DNA from: Oxalobacter vibrioformis
GTDB taxonomy: Bacteria; Pseudomonadota; Gammaproteobacteria; Burkholderiales; Burkholderiaceae_D
Reading direction: 5' to 3'
Assembly: GCF_027118995.1 (NCBI RefSeq)
Contig: NZ_CP098242.1
Span: 1,364,001-1,428,000, forward strand
Length of the DNA: 64,000 bases
Part shown: positions 16,309-25,606 of the stretch, in pieces
How positions within the stretch are numbered: the first letter of the stretch is position 1
Layout: the number at the start of each line of letters is the position of its first letter
Made by a program: the position numbers and the translations under genes
The notes under the pieces: model-generated
Told to the model about the DNA's origin: nothing
Databases searched by the model: none
The model's input: the letters and a program-made list of their open reading frames with translations, nothing else

Positions 16309-17007
16309 ATGATCATCATACTTACCGGTGCGGGCATCAGCCAGGAAAGCGGCATTTCCACCTTCCGTGATGCCGGGGGGCTATGGGAAAACGAGCGGAT
16401 CGAGGATGTGGGTACCCCGGGGGGATTTGCCAGAGATCCTGATAAGGTGCTGGACTTTTACAACCGGCTTCGCAAAAAACTGTTAAGCCCGGAAATCGCC
16501 CCCAACCCGGCACACGAGGCGCTGGCCAGGCTGGAAGAAGAAAGCCGCGAGCCGGTACTGGTTATCACACAGAATATTGACAACCTCCACGAGCGTGTCG
16601 GCACAAAAAACCTGCTGCATATGCACGGTGAGCTGTGCAAAGCGCACTGCAATACCTGCAATATGGTCATGCAATGGGAAAACGATATGAGCAGGCAGGA
16701 CGCCTGTCCGGCCTGTGGCACAACGGGCCGATTACGCCCGCATATCGTATGGTTTGAGGAGACACCGCTTCACATGGATGAAATCAGCCGGGCTTTTTCG
16801 GCATGCCGCCTCTTTGTTTCCGTTGGCACATCCGGCCATGTTTACCCGGCTGCCGGATTTGTAAACATGGCCCGGCAGGCCGGGGCCAAAACCCTGGAAC
16901 TGAATCTGGAGCGCTCTCTTGGCGCCTGGCTTTTTCATGGCGGGCGCTACGGAAGAGCCGGTACGGTAGTGCCTGCCTGGGTTGACGAATTTCTGGCAGG
17001 CCAATAG
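16309..17007 (+). CDS. Sir2-family NAD-dependent protein deacylase (CobB-like)
   Basis: A 232-residue sirtuin that removes acyl groups from lysine using NAD. The NAD site is present as GAGISQESGISTFRD, the catalytic region as TQNIDNLHERVG with the active histidine in LHMHGEL. A zinc knuckle is formed by CNTC and CPAC. The loop GTSGHVYPAAGF follows. Bacterial class III enzymes use a Y-x-x-R pair for succinyl-lysine; at that place the sequence is FYNRLRKK, so an arginine is two and four residues after the tyrosine rather than three. Substrate preference is therefore unclear. The length matches CobB. Confidence 0.9.
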   Translation: MIIILTGAGISQESGISTFRDAGGLWENERIEDVGTPGGFARDPDKVLDFYNRLRKKLLSPEIAPNPAHEALARLEEESREPVLVITQNIDNLHERVGTKNLLHMHGELCKAHCNTCNMVMQWENDMSRQDACPACGTTGRLRPHIVWFEETPLHMDEISRAFSACRLFVSVGTSGHVYPAAGFVNMARQAGAKTLELNLERSLGAWLFHGGRYGRAGTVVPAWVDEFLAGQ

Positions 17008-17028
17008 CGTCAATGGATGCAAGAGATG

Positions 17029-17268
17029 TCAGTCCGTCAACCAGTAAACCACTCCCTCGTGCCCTTCACAGGGTTTTTTGGATTGACTGAAGCTGTATGA
17101 GCGATCGCCACAATAGGCTGTTGCGCCCTCAGGTGCGTTTGCCCTCACCTTTCTCTCTTCTGCCGTCAATGGCTTTTTTGTCGTTTTTCCTGTTTTCGAC
17201 TGTGCCTGTGCAAGGCATGGGGCGGCCGTCAATACCGCTACGACGATAAGGGAAAGCATTTTTTTCAT
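17029..17268 (-). CDS. Small secreted DUF3761-like protein
   Basis: The 79-residue protein has a signal peptide (residues 1 to about 22, ending C-L-A-Q-A) and a short mature domain with a cysteine pair. The pattern G-A-T-A-Y-C-G-D, Y-S-F-S, and C-E-G-H-E-G-V-V-Y-W-L matches the small family DUF3761 as I remember it. It is probably periplasmic with one disulfide. Function unknown. It converges on the sirtuin gene with 21 bases between stops. Confidence 0.7.
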   Translation of the reverse strand: MKKMLSLIVVAVLTAAPCLAQAQSKTGKTTKKPLTAEERKVRANAPEGATAYCGDRSYSFSQSKKPCEGHEGVVYWLTD

Positions 17269-17462
17269 TTCTCAGGCCTCCATTCGTATCAAACCGGTTT
17301 TCAGGTTATATTATAGAACGTCTGCCCTCATGCCATGGCAGATGAGGCTTCATGATTGAACCAATCGTCTGACAGTGATATCCAATCTGCGATTAAAAGC
17401 AATTCAGCAATCATAAAACATCTTATGATATTAACTGGCAAATTGATCTTACCGGAGGAAAA

Positions 17463-17774
17463 ATGCGTGCAGAAACCCATTCTCTGAACACCATGCTTGA
17501 ATACCAGGATGGCGCTGTCGTCAGCAAGACCATCCTGAAAAAGAATACCGGCACCGTGACGCTTTTTGCCTTTGATGAAGGGCAAGGGCTTTCGGAACAC
17601 ACCGCGCCATTTGACGCCATGGTCCAGGTACTGGATGGTGAAGTGGAAATCACGATTTCAGGCACCCCTTATCAGCTCAAACAAGGAGATTTCATCATCA
17701 TGCCTGCCAATGAGCCGCATGCGCTGAAAGCGATCCGGAAATTCAAGATGATGCTGACCATGATTCGCTCGTGA
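17463..17774 (+). CDS. Single-domain cupin protein
   Basis: This 103-residue protein folds as one cupin beta-barrel. Motif 1 reads SEHTAPFDAMVQVLDGEVEI, with a metal-ligand histidine and a glutamate, and motif 2 is GDFIIMPANEPHAL. Such small cupins may bind a metal or a small ligand; the reaction is unknown. A GGAGG ribosome-binding site precedes the ATG. It converges on the metallo-hydrolase gene. Confidence 0.85.
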   Translation: MRAETHSLNTMLEYQDGAVVSKTILKKNTGTVTLFAFDEGQGLSEHTAPFDAMVQVLDGEVEITISGTPYQLKQGDFIIMPANEPHALKAIRKFKMMLTMIRS

Positions 17775-17791
17775 AATTGCTGCGCGGCATT

Positions 17792-18643
17792 TTATCGGGC
17801 AAGCCTCCCGGCTTCAAGGACATAGCCTGCGTGACCGTGGCTGACCACATCGCTGCCGATGGCTTTTTCCATTTTTTTTGCAGATTCCATGCCGGTACAG
17901 TGGCAGGGGATGAGGAATCTGGCATTCCAGTCCCGCATGACATTGAAGGTTTTTTCCAGACGCTCTTCATTGGCCTGCAGCAAGTGCATGCCACCCAGGA
18001 CACCACATACCTTCTCGATACCGGAAACCTTGCGGATGTAATCTATCGTGTTGGACAGCCCGGAATGGCAGCATCCAACCAGGACAACCAGACCCTCATC
18101 AGTTTCAAACCACATGGACTGGTCGTCATCAATCGCGTCAACATCCCCCCGATCCGGGTCAAAATAAAAAGTGCCCCCTGTATTTTCAAAGGATGCCAGT
18201 CTCACTACCGGGCCTGTAATGCCAATGCCAGGGGCAAGGTAGTGAGGTGTTGTCAGTGAGTGGACACGGCTTGCCGGCAATGCATCAAAGGCTTTTTTGC
18301 ATGCTTCAGGCATGCCGTATTCATTCGGATCAGGGGTATACCAAAAGCGTTTTGCATCAATGGCATTGGCAAAGTACAGCACGGCACGGTCATTGATCGC
18401 CAGAAAGCGGTCAAGCGTACCGGTATGGTCTTTGTGTCCATGGCTGATGACAAGGGTATCCGCCTTGCTCAAGTCAATGCCGAGTGTGGCCACATTTTTC
18501 TGCAAGGCACCTTCATGGCCGGTATCAAAAAGAATGCGCCTGTCTCCTGCCTCAATCCAGGCGGCAAAGCCATGTTCTTTAGCCAGCCCTTCCTGTGCTT
18601 CGTTATCGACCAGTATCGTGATTTTAAGCGTATTTTCTGACAT
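17792..18643 (-). CDS. Metallo-beta-lactamase-fold hydrolase (MJ0888/dihydropterin synthase-related type)
   Basis: The 283-residue cytosolic protein has the metal-binding motif SHGHKDHTGTL and LLFDTG-like strand ILFDTGHEG near the start, and later VLVGCCHSGLSNTI, GGMHLL and PCHCTG. This pattern is that of MBL-fold proteins annotated as 7,8-dihydropterin-6-methyl-aminobenzene-phosphate synthase relatives. The true substrate is unknown. The ATG at 18643 is chosen because it has a strong AGGAGG just upstream; the open frame extends 12 codons further but its first ATG lies before that ribosome-binding site. Confidence 0.85.
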   Translation of the reverse strand: MSENTLKITILVDNEAQEGLAKEHGFAAWIEAGDRRILFDTGHEGALQKNVATLGIDLSKADTLVISHGHKDHTGTLDRFLAINDRAVLYFANAIDAKRFWYTPDPNEYGMPEACKKAFDALPASRVHSLTTPHYLAPGIGITGPVVRLASFENTGGTFYFDPDRGDVDAIDDDQSMWFETDEGLVVLVGCCHSGLSNTIDYIRKVSGIEKVCGVLGGMHLLQANEERLEKTFNVMRDWNARFLIPCHCTGMESAKKMEKAIGSDVVSHGHAGYVLEAGRLAR

Positions 18644-18957
18644 GGCATTTCCTCCTGACTGATTACTGCCTGCCGCCATATGGCTAGGGGTGGGAATGGC
18701 TCTGCTTTACCGCAAGCCATCGGATGATTATACCGTCGAATGTAACCGGATACCCAAAATGCCTGCGCGATGTCATCCTGCGCCGCAAACTGTATACCCT
18801 TTTCCCTGCGAATTTTCAGTAACACGGGCTCGCACATTGCTATCTCATCAGCTTTGCAGATACATCAAGTATTTAGGCCATGGGGCTTTGTCATGGATTA
18901 AAAGCGGTACGGATTGCCAGTGCTGTAATGAGGATAAATCCTAGCAAGGAGAACACC
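18644..18957. other. Intergenic region between divergent metallo-hydrolase and Csu operon
   Basis: This 314-base stretch holds no gene I can support. It must contain the divergent promoters. I could not identify a convincing pair of -35/-10 boxes for the pilus operon, nor an obvious operator. The AAGGAG at 18946-18951 is the ribosome-binding site of the first pilin gene. Confidence 0.5.
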
Positions 18958-19518
18958 ATGAGAAACGCATCTTTTCACGTTCGTTTTTGCAGGCATTGCA
19001 AAAATATTTTCCTGATTCTGTTTGGCCTGTCTGCTTTTACGCTGGCACATGCTGCGACCGTAAATGGAATCATCAGTGTGACCATCACGCTAACGGACTC
19101 CTGCCTGGTTAATGGCGCAACACCTACCGCTGGGGGCACATGGGGAACACTTGACTTCGGCTCGCACCCGACAGGATTTACCCAGGCTGATGCCCAGGTA
19201 GAAGGCCAGGCGTCCTCTCCGATTACTGTTCAATGCCGTTCCGCAACAGCACCGACGGTAAGCATCATCAGTGGCATAAACGACACCCAGGGCGGGTCTC
19301 ACGCGCACGCGATGGCTAATGGCTCCAACTATGTGCCGTATGATATTTATTCCGATACCGCCCGTTCAATCAGCGTTGTCAATAACACCACTTTTTTTAC
19401 CAGTGCAAACAATGGAACGGTTGAAAACATCAATATATACGGCCGGGCATATGGTAATTCACCCATTCCTCCCTCGGGTACATACACTGATGAATTGACC
19501 GTCCAGCTGACTTACTAG
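18958..19518 (+). CDS. Csu-type pilus subunit 1 (spore coat U domain pilin)
   Basis: The first gene of a Csu chaperone-usher operon. The 186-residue precursor has a signal peptide ending at A-H-A-A (about residue 33). The mature part is one spore-coat-U (SCPU) domain: a C-L-V-N-G start, G-T-L-D-F-G-S-H-P, then a second cysteine (VQCRS), YDIYSD, and the C-terminal GTYTDELTVQLTY strand. The two cysteines probably form the pilin disulfide made by DsbA. It is the likely major shaft subunit (CsuA/B). The ATG at 18958 follows AAGGAG; the frame is open further upstream, but that part is not signal-like. Confidence 0.85.
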   Translation: MRNASFHVRFCRHCKNIFLILFGLSAFTLAHAATVNGIISVTITLTDSCLVNGATPTAGGTWGTLDFGSHPTGFTQADAQVEGQASSPITVQCRSATAPTVSIISGINDTQGGSHAHAMANGSNYVPYDIYSDTARSISVVNNTTFFTSANNGTVENINIYGRAYGNSPIPPSGTYTDELTVQLTY

Positions 19519-19526
19519 CCCTGAAA

Positions 19527-20060
19527 ATGCGTTTTTTCAGGGCACTTTCCTGTACTTTTCTCCTCCTGCTGCCTGCTATCCACTGGGCAGCGGGAAACTG
19601 CACCTTGAGTTCATCCCCATCCGGCTGCCCATTTGGTGTTCAGGCCACGATACAAAATGGCTGCCTTGTTTCGCCGTCAGGGGGTACGGTCCCGTTTGGG
19701 CAAATCGATTTTGGATCCCATCCGTCCCTGTCCAGTGCAACCTATACGACATCCCTTGTTTCCAATACCTCCTACACCTTGAACTGCACCCCCAATATGA
19801 CAATCAGCATGAGTCTTGATGGAGGACAACACTACGGCAGTGGCCGCCGCGTACAGTTAAGCAGCGGGGTAACTCTGCCTTACTCTCTCTATTCAGATGC
19901 CGCCTTCCAGAACCCCATTCTTGTCAATCAGGGCATGAATTTTACGATAACGGGTACTGGAAACAATATTACCCTGCCGGTTTATGGACGGATCGTCCTG
20001 CCGGGGAATGCACCAGCAGGAACGTATACCGATATGGTAGCCGTCACCCTGACATGGTGA
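19527..20060 (+). CDS. Csu-type pilus subunit 2 (SCPU domain pilin)
   Basis: The 177-residue precursor has a signal peptide (FLLLLPAIHWAAG) and one SCPU domain with N-terminal extra cysteines (GNCTLSSSPSGCPF). Typical strands are FGQIDFGSHP, YSLYSDAAF, GTYTDMVAVTLTW. It sits 8 bases after subunit 1 and 30 bases before the chaperone gene. By position it corresponds to CsuA or CsuB, a minor or adaptor subunit. Confidence 0.83.
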   Translation: MRFFRALSCTFLLLLPAIHWAAGNCTLSSSPSGCPFGVQATIQNGCLVSPSGGTVPFGQIDFGSHPSLSSATYTTSLVSNTSYTLNCTPNMTISMSLDGGQHYGSGRRVQLSSGVTLPYSLYSDAAFQNPILVNQGMNFTITGTGNNITLPVYGRIVLPGNAPAGTYTDMVAVTLTW

Positions 20061-20090
20061 CTTTTTCTGAAAACGAGGGGGCATATTCGA

Positions 20091-20891
20091 ATGGGCTGTT
20101 TTAAAAAACGGTTGAAAAAACCGGCAAGACAATGGTTTTTTCTGGTTCTGGCTGCTTTTTTTTTATTCGACCATCTGAGCGCACAGGCCGCTTTGCTGAT
20201 ATGGCCGACGTCGCTGCCGATCCCTGCTGGTGAAAAGGCTGCCGCACTCTGGCTGGAAAACCGGGGAACCATCCCCCAGGTATATCAGGCACGCATCTTT
20301 TCATGGTCACAAACAGACGGCAAGGATGTGCTTGCAGAACAGGAAGCCCTCATTGCCAGCCCTCCGCTTATGCAGGTAGAGCCGGGAAAACGCCAGCTGA
20401 TACGCCTCATCAGCCTGACTCCGGCAGAGCCAGGCACAGAAAAAAACTATCGTGTCATTGTTGATGAACTTCCGATAAAAACAGGTGCAACCCCGGAAAA
20501 CACATCCAGCGGTGTCCAGTTCCGGATGCGGTATTCCATTCCGATTTTTGTTTACGGCCAGGGGTTGTCTTATCCCCGCCAGAAAGTGGATGAAACCCCT
20601 TCTCTGACAGAGGCTATCTCCTTTTCCAGCCTTGGCTGGCGAATCGTCAAAAACGGGCAAAGCACTTTTCTGGAAGTTCGCAATACCGGTAAAACACACG
20701 TTCATCTGCGTAACATCGGCTTTACCTCTGCTGCCTCACCCCCGAAAAACGAACACGCATTTACAGGTTATGTGCTTCCTGGCTGCTATATGCAATGGCC
20801 GATAACAAGCGCTACCCCAACCTCGCGAAACAGGCAATTGACTGCCATTTTGAATAACCAGCAGCTTATTGTCATTCACCATGCGGAATAG
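20091..20891 (+). CDS. Csu pilus periplasmic chaperone (PapD-like)
   Basis: A 266-residue periplasmic chaperone of the PapD superfamily that hands pilin subunits to the usher. A signal peptide (VLAAFFLFDHLSAQA) precedes two immunoglobulin-like domains. The first has LLIWPTSLPIPAGEKAAALWLEN, cited here in parts as LPIPAG and LWLENRG, then QLIRL in place of the usual G1-strand QLIRV. The second ends QLTAILNNQQ. Its closest type is CsuC. It lies between the pilins and the usher on the same strand. Confidence 0.88.
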   Translation: MGCFKKRLKKPARQWFFLVLAAFFLFDHLSAQAALLIWPTSLPIPAGEKAAALWLENRGTIPQVYQARIFSWSQTDGKDVLAEQEALIASPPLMQVEPGKRQLIRLISLTPAEPGTEKNYRVIVDELPIKTGATPENTSSGVQFRMRYSIPIFVYGQGLSYPRQKVDETPSLTEAISFSSLGWRIVKNGQSTFLEVRNTGKTHVHLRNIGFTSAASPPKNEHAFTGYVLPGCYMQWPITSATPTSRNRQLTAILNNQQLIVIHHAE

Positions 20892-20943
20892 CCTTTTTTC
20901 ATCAGGAATTTGGTGAATACCGATACACCACTCACTTGTTCTG

Positions 20944-23350
20944 ATGATGATCCATGCCTGGCATATCAACCCGACAAATCCAAAAAAAATCCAGGTTTTT
21001 TTTCTCCTGGTTTGCCTGTGTTTTTTTACTTTCACAGAAAAGGCTGTTGCCACTGAAACAGGAAAGCATACGGAAACAAAACGAGCGCTTTCGGACATGC
21101 AGCTCTATCTGGAGCTGGTGATCAATGGGAAAAGAACGGGCCACCTTGCCCCCATAACACTAAAAAACGGTAATTTCATTGTTCCGATACAGGATCTGAA
21201 AGCTGCGGGTATCCCCCTGTCTCCCTGGGGCGCTGATCCACATGCCCAGGCAGCCATAGCCATCAATATCCCCAAAAATGTCACCGTTGAATATGAAAGC
21301 CACCAGCAGCAACTATTGATCACAATCCCGCCTGATCATTTTTCAGCGCAGTTGATCAACAATCCATACGAATCGCAACGGCATCCGGCAAAAATCAGCA
21401 CTGGACTGATGCTGAATTATGATTTTTATGCCAACAAGACCCGCCATGCAGATAGTTATTCCAATCTCTGGACAGAGGGGCGCCTGTTTGGCCGCATGGG
21501 CACACTAAGCCACTCGGGCATTTATCGGCGCGCATTCAGGGGAAGAAACCATGACCAAGAGGGTTATATCCGCTACGACACACGATGGCAAAACTCAAAT
21601 GAAGACAGGATACTGACCTTTGAGGCAGGTGACGTGGTGACGCGCACCCTTTCCTGGAACAGTCCGGTCCGCATTGGCGGTTTCCAGATATCCCGCAATT
21701 TCAGCGTGCGCCCTGACGTGATTACCTATCCGTTGCCACAGTTTTCGGGCAGTACATCCGTGCCGACTGCAATCGACCTGTATATCCAGGGAAGCCGCGT
21801 CCAGAGCGAGCACATCGATCCCGGGCCTTTTACTATCATCAATACACCTTTTATCAATGGCGCAGGAGAAGCCGTTGTCGTCACCACAGATGCGCTGGGA
21901 AGACAGGTTTCCACAACGGTTCCTTTTTATGTCACCAATGAGCTTTTAAGAAAGGGACTGACAGATTATGCCGTCAATGCCGGCGCCCTTCGAAGACAAT
22001 ATGGCATAGAAAGCTTCAGCTATGCTGATTTTGCCGCAAGCGGCAGTTTTCGGTACGGCCTTACAGACAGCATCACGCTCGAATCTCATGCTGAAGGGAC
22101 GCGTGAACTGAAGATGGGCGGAGTGGGTACCACTTTCCGCATGGGCACTTTTGGAGTCACCAGCCTTTCCTACAGCCGCAGCAGCATGGAAAAAAAAAAG
22201 GGGAGGGCAGTCAACCCTTGGCTATCAATACAATTCCAGGCACTTCAATCTGGCGGCACAGTATGCCAGATATGACCGGGGTTACCGAGATCTGGCAAAT
22301 CTTGACCTGTATGAGCCATCACAACGTGAAACATTTCAACTGACAGCAGGCATCTCCCTGGGGAAATTCGGCAATCTGAGCATGGGGCATTTTGCATTCA
22401 AAAACCACGATGGAGACACGTTCAGAACCTGCAATGTGACATGGAGTTATTCTCCCCGCAATCTTGGCATTTTTTATCTGTCTGCCAGCAAATCCAACCA
22501 GAGCAATGACTGGGCGGGTTTTATCCAGTGGATCATCCCGCTCGGCAAAACCGGCAGGGAAAACCTTTCCATGTCGCTTGAGCGCGATGAAAGCAAGACG
22601 TATTCCCAGCGCATTGATTACACCCGTACCGTTCCGAGTAATGGCGGTTTTGGGTGGAATCTGGGTTACCGGCATATCAACTCACAGGAAGATAACCGGA
22701 TCGTCCAGGCCGACCTGACCTGGCGCACGGATGTCATCCAGTTAAGCGGCGGTATTTACGGTCCCAAAAACGCTGAAAACTACTGGGCAAATGCAAGTGG
22801 CTCACTGGTATTCATGAATGGTAATTTTTTCCCCAGCAACCAGATTTACGATGCCTTTGTCCTTGTTTCCACTGATGGTGTCGCTGATGTGCCAGTTCTT
22901 TTTGAAAACAGCCTGGTGGGAAAAACTGACACAGACGGGCACCTGATGATTCCTACTGTTCCGGCTTATTACAACGCAAAATACCAGATTGACCCGCTTG
23001 ACCTGCCGCTCAACATGAAAGTGGATGAAATTGAACAGCGGATAGCGGTCAGATCCGGAGGCGGTCATGTCCTGCGATTTCCCATGCGACAGACGACCCC
23101 GGCCATGATACGGCTGGTGGACCCTTTTGGACAGCACCTGCCCGTGGGTTCCCAGGCGTTCCTATTATCGGGTGAAATGTCGTATGTCGGCATGGATGGG
23201 CTGGCCTATTTTGAGGATATCCCAAAAGACAGCCGACTGAATATCCGCCTTCCCAATGGAAAGTCCTGCCAGACAGAAGTGTTTTTTTCTGATCAAGCGC
23301 AAAACAGGCAGGCTCATCTGATCGGACCATTAACCTGTTTTCCCGAATAA
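20944..23350 (+). pseudogene. Csu pilus outer-membrane usher, frameshifted in an A10 tract
   Basis: The two overlapping open frames (20944-22275 and a second frame through to 23350) together encode one fimbrial usher of about 801 residues, close to the normal CsuD size. The first part has the signal peptide and N-terminal domain (LYLELVINGKR), then beta-barrel and plug sequence (PLPQFSGSTSVPTAIDLYI). The second carries the rest of the barrel and the C-terminal domains (VLVSTDGVADVPVLFENSLV). The shift occurs at A10 (22190-22199); A9 would restore M-E-K-K-R-G-G-Q-S-T-L. As it stands the protein stops inside the barrel and no pilus could be exported. This may be a sequencing error or a phase-off state. 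Confidence 0.88.
22190..22199. repeat. Homopolymer A10 tract in the usher gene
   Basis: Ten consecutive A residues followed by four G residues. The tract coincides exactly with the reading-frame break, and removing one A rejoins the usher. Such tracts are prone to replication slippage and also to sequencing error. Confidence 0.9.
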
Positions 23351-23354
23351 TGAC

Positions 23355-24407
23355 ATGAACCGACCCAAGCATTCCCTTCGCGTTTCGATTAACAGCCAGG
23401 CGCCGCTTGCCAGGTTTTCCCTTTTGCATACGATTTTTGGCCGATGGATTCTGGTTATCGTGTTTCTTTTTCTTCCCGGCGCCCTCCACGCCGCCGCCTG
23501 TCAGGCGTCTACCGCCAGTTCGTCCGCTTTCTATGGCCAGGTTACATCCATTACCATTAGCAACAGCCAGCAAAAAACATCTGTCACAAATGCCGGGCTT
23601 ATATGCGGGGGATCGCTTCTTACCGCTTTGGGAACGGATGGATATATCAGAGCGCTTATCTCAACAACAAACAATTCCACCCTGGTTAATGCCAATGGCG
23701 ATGCCATTCCTTACCAGATTTTTGTCGACTCAGGCTATACCTTCCAGATCACCCCCGGCACATCCATTAATTATTTCAATTCATCCCTGCTTAACCTGCT
23801 TGGACTGATTGGCAGCAATAATGCGCCACTGCCAATGTATTTCAGAACCACCACAGGCACACTCAATCTGAGCAAAGGAACCTATACAGGCACCATCACC
23901 ATACAATGGAACTGGTCTGTCTGTCAGTCGATCAACCTTTTGAATCTCTGTATTGGCGGTTACAGCCAGGGTACAACAACCGCCACAATCAACCTTTCTC
24001 TTGACGTCACTAACGACTGTGTGATTTCAGCGCCGGATATCAATTTTGGCTCGGCACCTCTGGTAAATGCATTTTCGTCCGTCACGCAGACAATTAATGC
24101 CCAATGCACAAAAGGAACGGTTTATACCATTGGGCTGAGCGACGGCAACAATGCCCTAAGCGGCCAGCGGCGGCTAGCGAATGGTTCCCAATACCTGAGT
24201 TACGAAATCTATCAGGGCTCATCGGGCAACACCCGATGGGGATCAGGAAGCGGACAAACCCGTTCATCCGCAGCAGCCGATGTCAATCCGGGAAGCGGAA
24301 CAGGCACCACCAGCCAGGGATTTGTCTACACTGCAAAAATCCTGCCCGGGACGACACCCCCTGCCGGCACCTACACCGATACCATCATTATCAATATGGG
24401 TTTTTGA
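23355..24407 (+). CDS. Csu pilus tip protein (two SCPU domains)
   Basis: The last gene of the pilus operon encodes a 350-residue precursor with a long N-region and a signal peptide ending near A-L-H-A-A-A. Two spore-coat-U domains follow, at about 45-190 and 205-350. The second has NDCVISAPDINFGSAPLV and the final strands GTYTDTIIINMGF. This two-domain layout matches CsuE, the tip adhesin that binds hydrophobic surfaces. It begins 4 bases after the usher stop, so translation is probably coupled to the usher. Confidence 0.87.
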   Translation: MNRPKHSLRVSINSQAPLARFSLLHTIFGRWILVIVFLFLPGALHAAACQASTASSSAFYGQVTSITISNSQQKTSVTNAGLICGGSLLTALGTDGYIRALISTTNNSTLVNANGDAIPYQIFVDSGYTFQITPGTSINYFNSSLLNLLGLIGSNNAPLPMYFRTTTGTLNLSKGTYTGTITIQWNWSVCQSINLLNLCIGGYSQGTTTATINLSLDVTNDCVISAPDINFGSAPLVNAFSSVTQTINAQCTKGTVYTIGLSDGNNALSGQRRLANGSQYLSYEIYQGSSGNTRWGSGSGQTRSSAAADVNPGSGTGTTSQGFVYTAKILPGTTPPAGTYTDTIIINMGF

Positions 24408-24449
24408 AAACCACGACAGACGCCGGGTATACTGCATGTATCGACAACA

Positions 24450-24477
24450 AAAAATATTTCCACTAGGAAATATTTTT
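24450..24477. promoter_or_regulatory. Palindromic operator before the small HTH gene
   Basis: A perfect 12-bp inverted repeat (AAAAATATTTCC, spacer ACTA, GGAAATATTTTT) ends 3 bases before a TATACT -10 box (24481-24486). The half-site is repeated as GGAAATATT at the ribosome-binding site just before the ATG at 24518. The layout suggests autoregulation by the HTH protein. An AT-rich terminator of the pilus operon is the alternative reading. Confidence 0.6.
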
Positions 24478-24517
24478 GTGTATACTGTGAGTGAAAATAT
24501 TGCTCGGAGGAAATATT

Positions 24518-24808
24518 ATGAAGCGGGAGAACACCAGGCTTGGCGCGCCCAGGAAAGGATATGACCCCAATCGTCTTCTGGATACACTGCTTTTGCGCCA
24601 GAACCTGAAAACCGATGCGGAACTTGCCCGTATCCTGGAGATCAACCCCAGCGTGATCAGCAAGATCAGGAATGCCAAGGCACGAATCAGTGCCTCTTTG
24701 CTGCTGAAAATCCATGAAGAGACGGATATCAGCATACGGGAACTGCGGAATCTGATGGGGGACACCAAAAACAAGTATTTCCCCTTCAGGCAATCGAAGC
24801 TCAACTAG
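24518..24808 (+). CDS. Small helix-turn-helix DNA-binding regulator
   Basis: A 96-residue cytosolic protein with an XRE-like helix-turn-helix at about 20-75 (LKTDAELARILEINPSVISK, then RISASLLLKIHEETDIS). The ATG at 24518 follows GGAGG; an upstream ATG at 24491 is less likely. Small solitary regulators of this type occur beside mobile genes. Its stop codon TAG is the first triplet of the insertion-sequence end at 24806, so the C-terminus may have been altered by the insertion. It likely binds the palindrome upstream of its own gene. Confidence 0.75.
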   Translation: MKRENTRLGAPRKGYDPNRLLDTLLLRQNLKTDAELARILEINPSVISKIRNAKARISASLLLKIHEETDISIRELRNLMGDTKNKYFPFRQSKLN

Positions 24809-25606
24809 CTGTTTAGTCCCGGCATTTGATGGATAGGGTTTAGAGTAAAACGATGTGGCTGAGTTGTCCAGATTTTGCAAATAAATTCATAAGGCGTAAG
24901 CCCTTTTAAAGACTTCAATCGGCGGGCGAAATTATAGGCATTCATGAAATTCTGGAGATAGTTTTCAAACTGCTTGTGATCGTCATAATGATATCGATTG
25001 ACAGTCGCTTCCCTGATCGTGCGGTTCATTCGTTCAACCTGGCCGTTGGTCCATGGATGCTTTACCTTGGTCAGTCGGTGCTCAATGCCGTTTTCCCTGC
25101 AAACACGCTCAAAAATATGCTCAAAGGCAAACCGATCCTTTTCTCTGTTGGTGAATTGAATCCCGTTATCCGTCAGGACAGTATGAATGGCATAAGGCAA
25201 AGCCTCCTGCAGGTTGCGTAAAAACTGTGCCGCCTGCATTTTTCCTGCTCGCTGGTGCAATTCCACATAGGCAAACTTGCTGGTTCGGTCTATTGCCACA
25301 AACAGATAGGGTATGCCGCCGGAAAGCCACAATAATGGCTTCCTCTTCTACGGACAATACAGTTGAAGAAGGATTTTTCGGGCCAGTGGGCAAATCCTTG
25401 ACGGTTTCCCGCCTGTGCCATTTCGCCACTGTCTTGGGGTTGATGCCATAGCGCTTTGCTAACGCCCTCACGCTCTCTTGACTATTTTGTATTGCTCGAC
25501 GCACTGCCTCTGTTGTTGTGGCGCTGCTGTGTAAAATCTGTCCCAGAATATTTCCTTCCATTCAGATGACATGATTGTGCCATCAAAGGCCGGGACTAAA
25601 CAGCTA
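24806..25606 (-). mobile_element. IS481-family deletion derivative with intact ends
   Basis: The element is bounded by near-perfect 27-bp inverted repeats at 24806-24832 and 25580-25606 (outer part TAGCTGTTTAGTCCCGGC; one mismatch). A possible AGCT target duplication lies at or inside the borders, but its own symmetry makes this ambiguous. The internal transposase gene has lost a central part. It is unrelated in sequence to the IS481 copy at 10.6-11.6 kb. Confidence 0.85.
24825..25561 (-). pseudogene. IS481-family transposase with internal deletion and frame change
   Basis: The N-terminal third (from the ATG at 25561) has the HTH region (ALAKRYGINPKTVAKWHRR) up to AIIVAFRRHTL near 25330. The sequence then jumps, in another frame, to IPYLFVAIDRTSKFAYVEL and continues through VLTDNGIQFTN and NGQVERMNRTIRE to the end. 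Full-length relatives have about 70 residues between these points, including the first catalytic aspartate. Only the second Asp and the Glu of the DDE triad remain, so the enzyme is dead. The 3' limit given is approximate within the last codons before the left inverted repeat. Confidence 0.85.

Noticed and set aside
24450..24477. Reading the palindrome only as the terminator of the pilus operon
   Set aside because: The stem has just two G-C pairs per arm and a -10 box starts 3 bases later; an operator fits better, though termination is not excluded.
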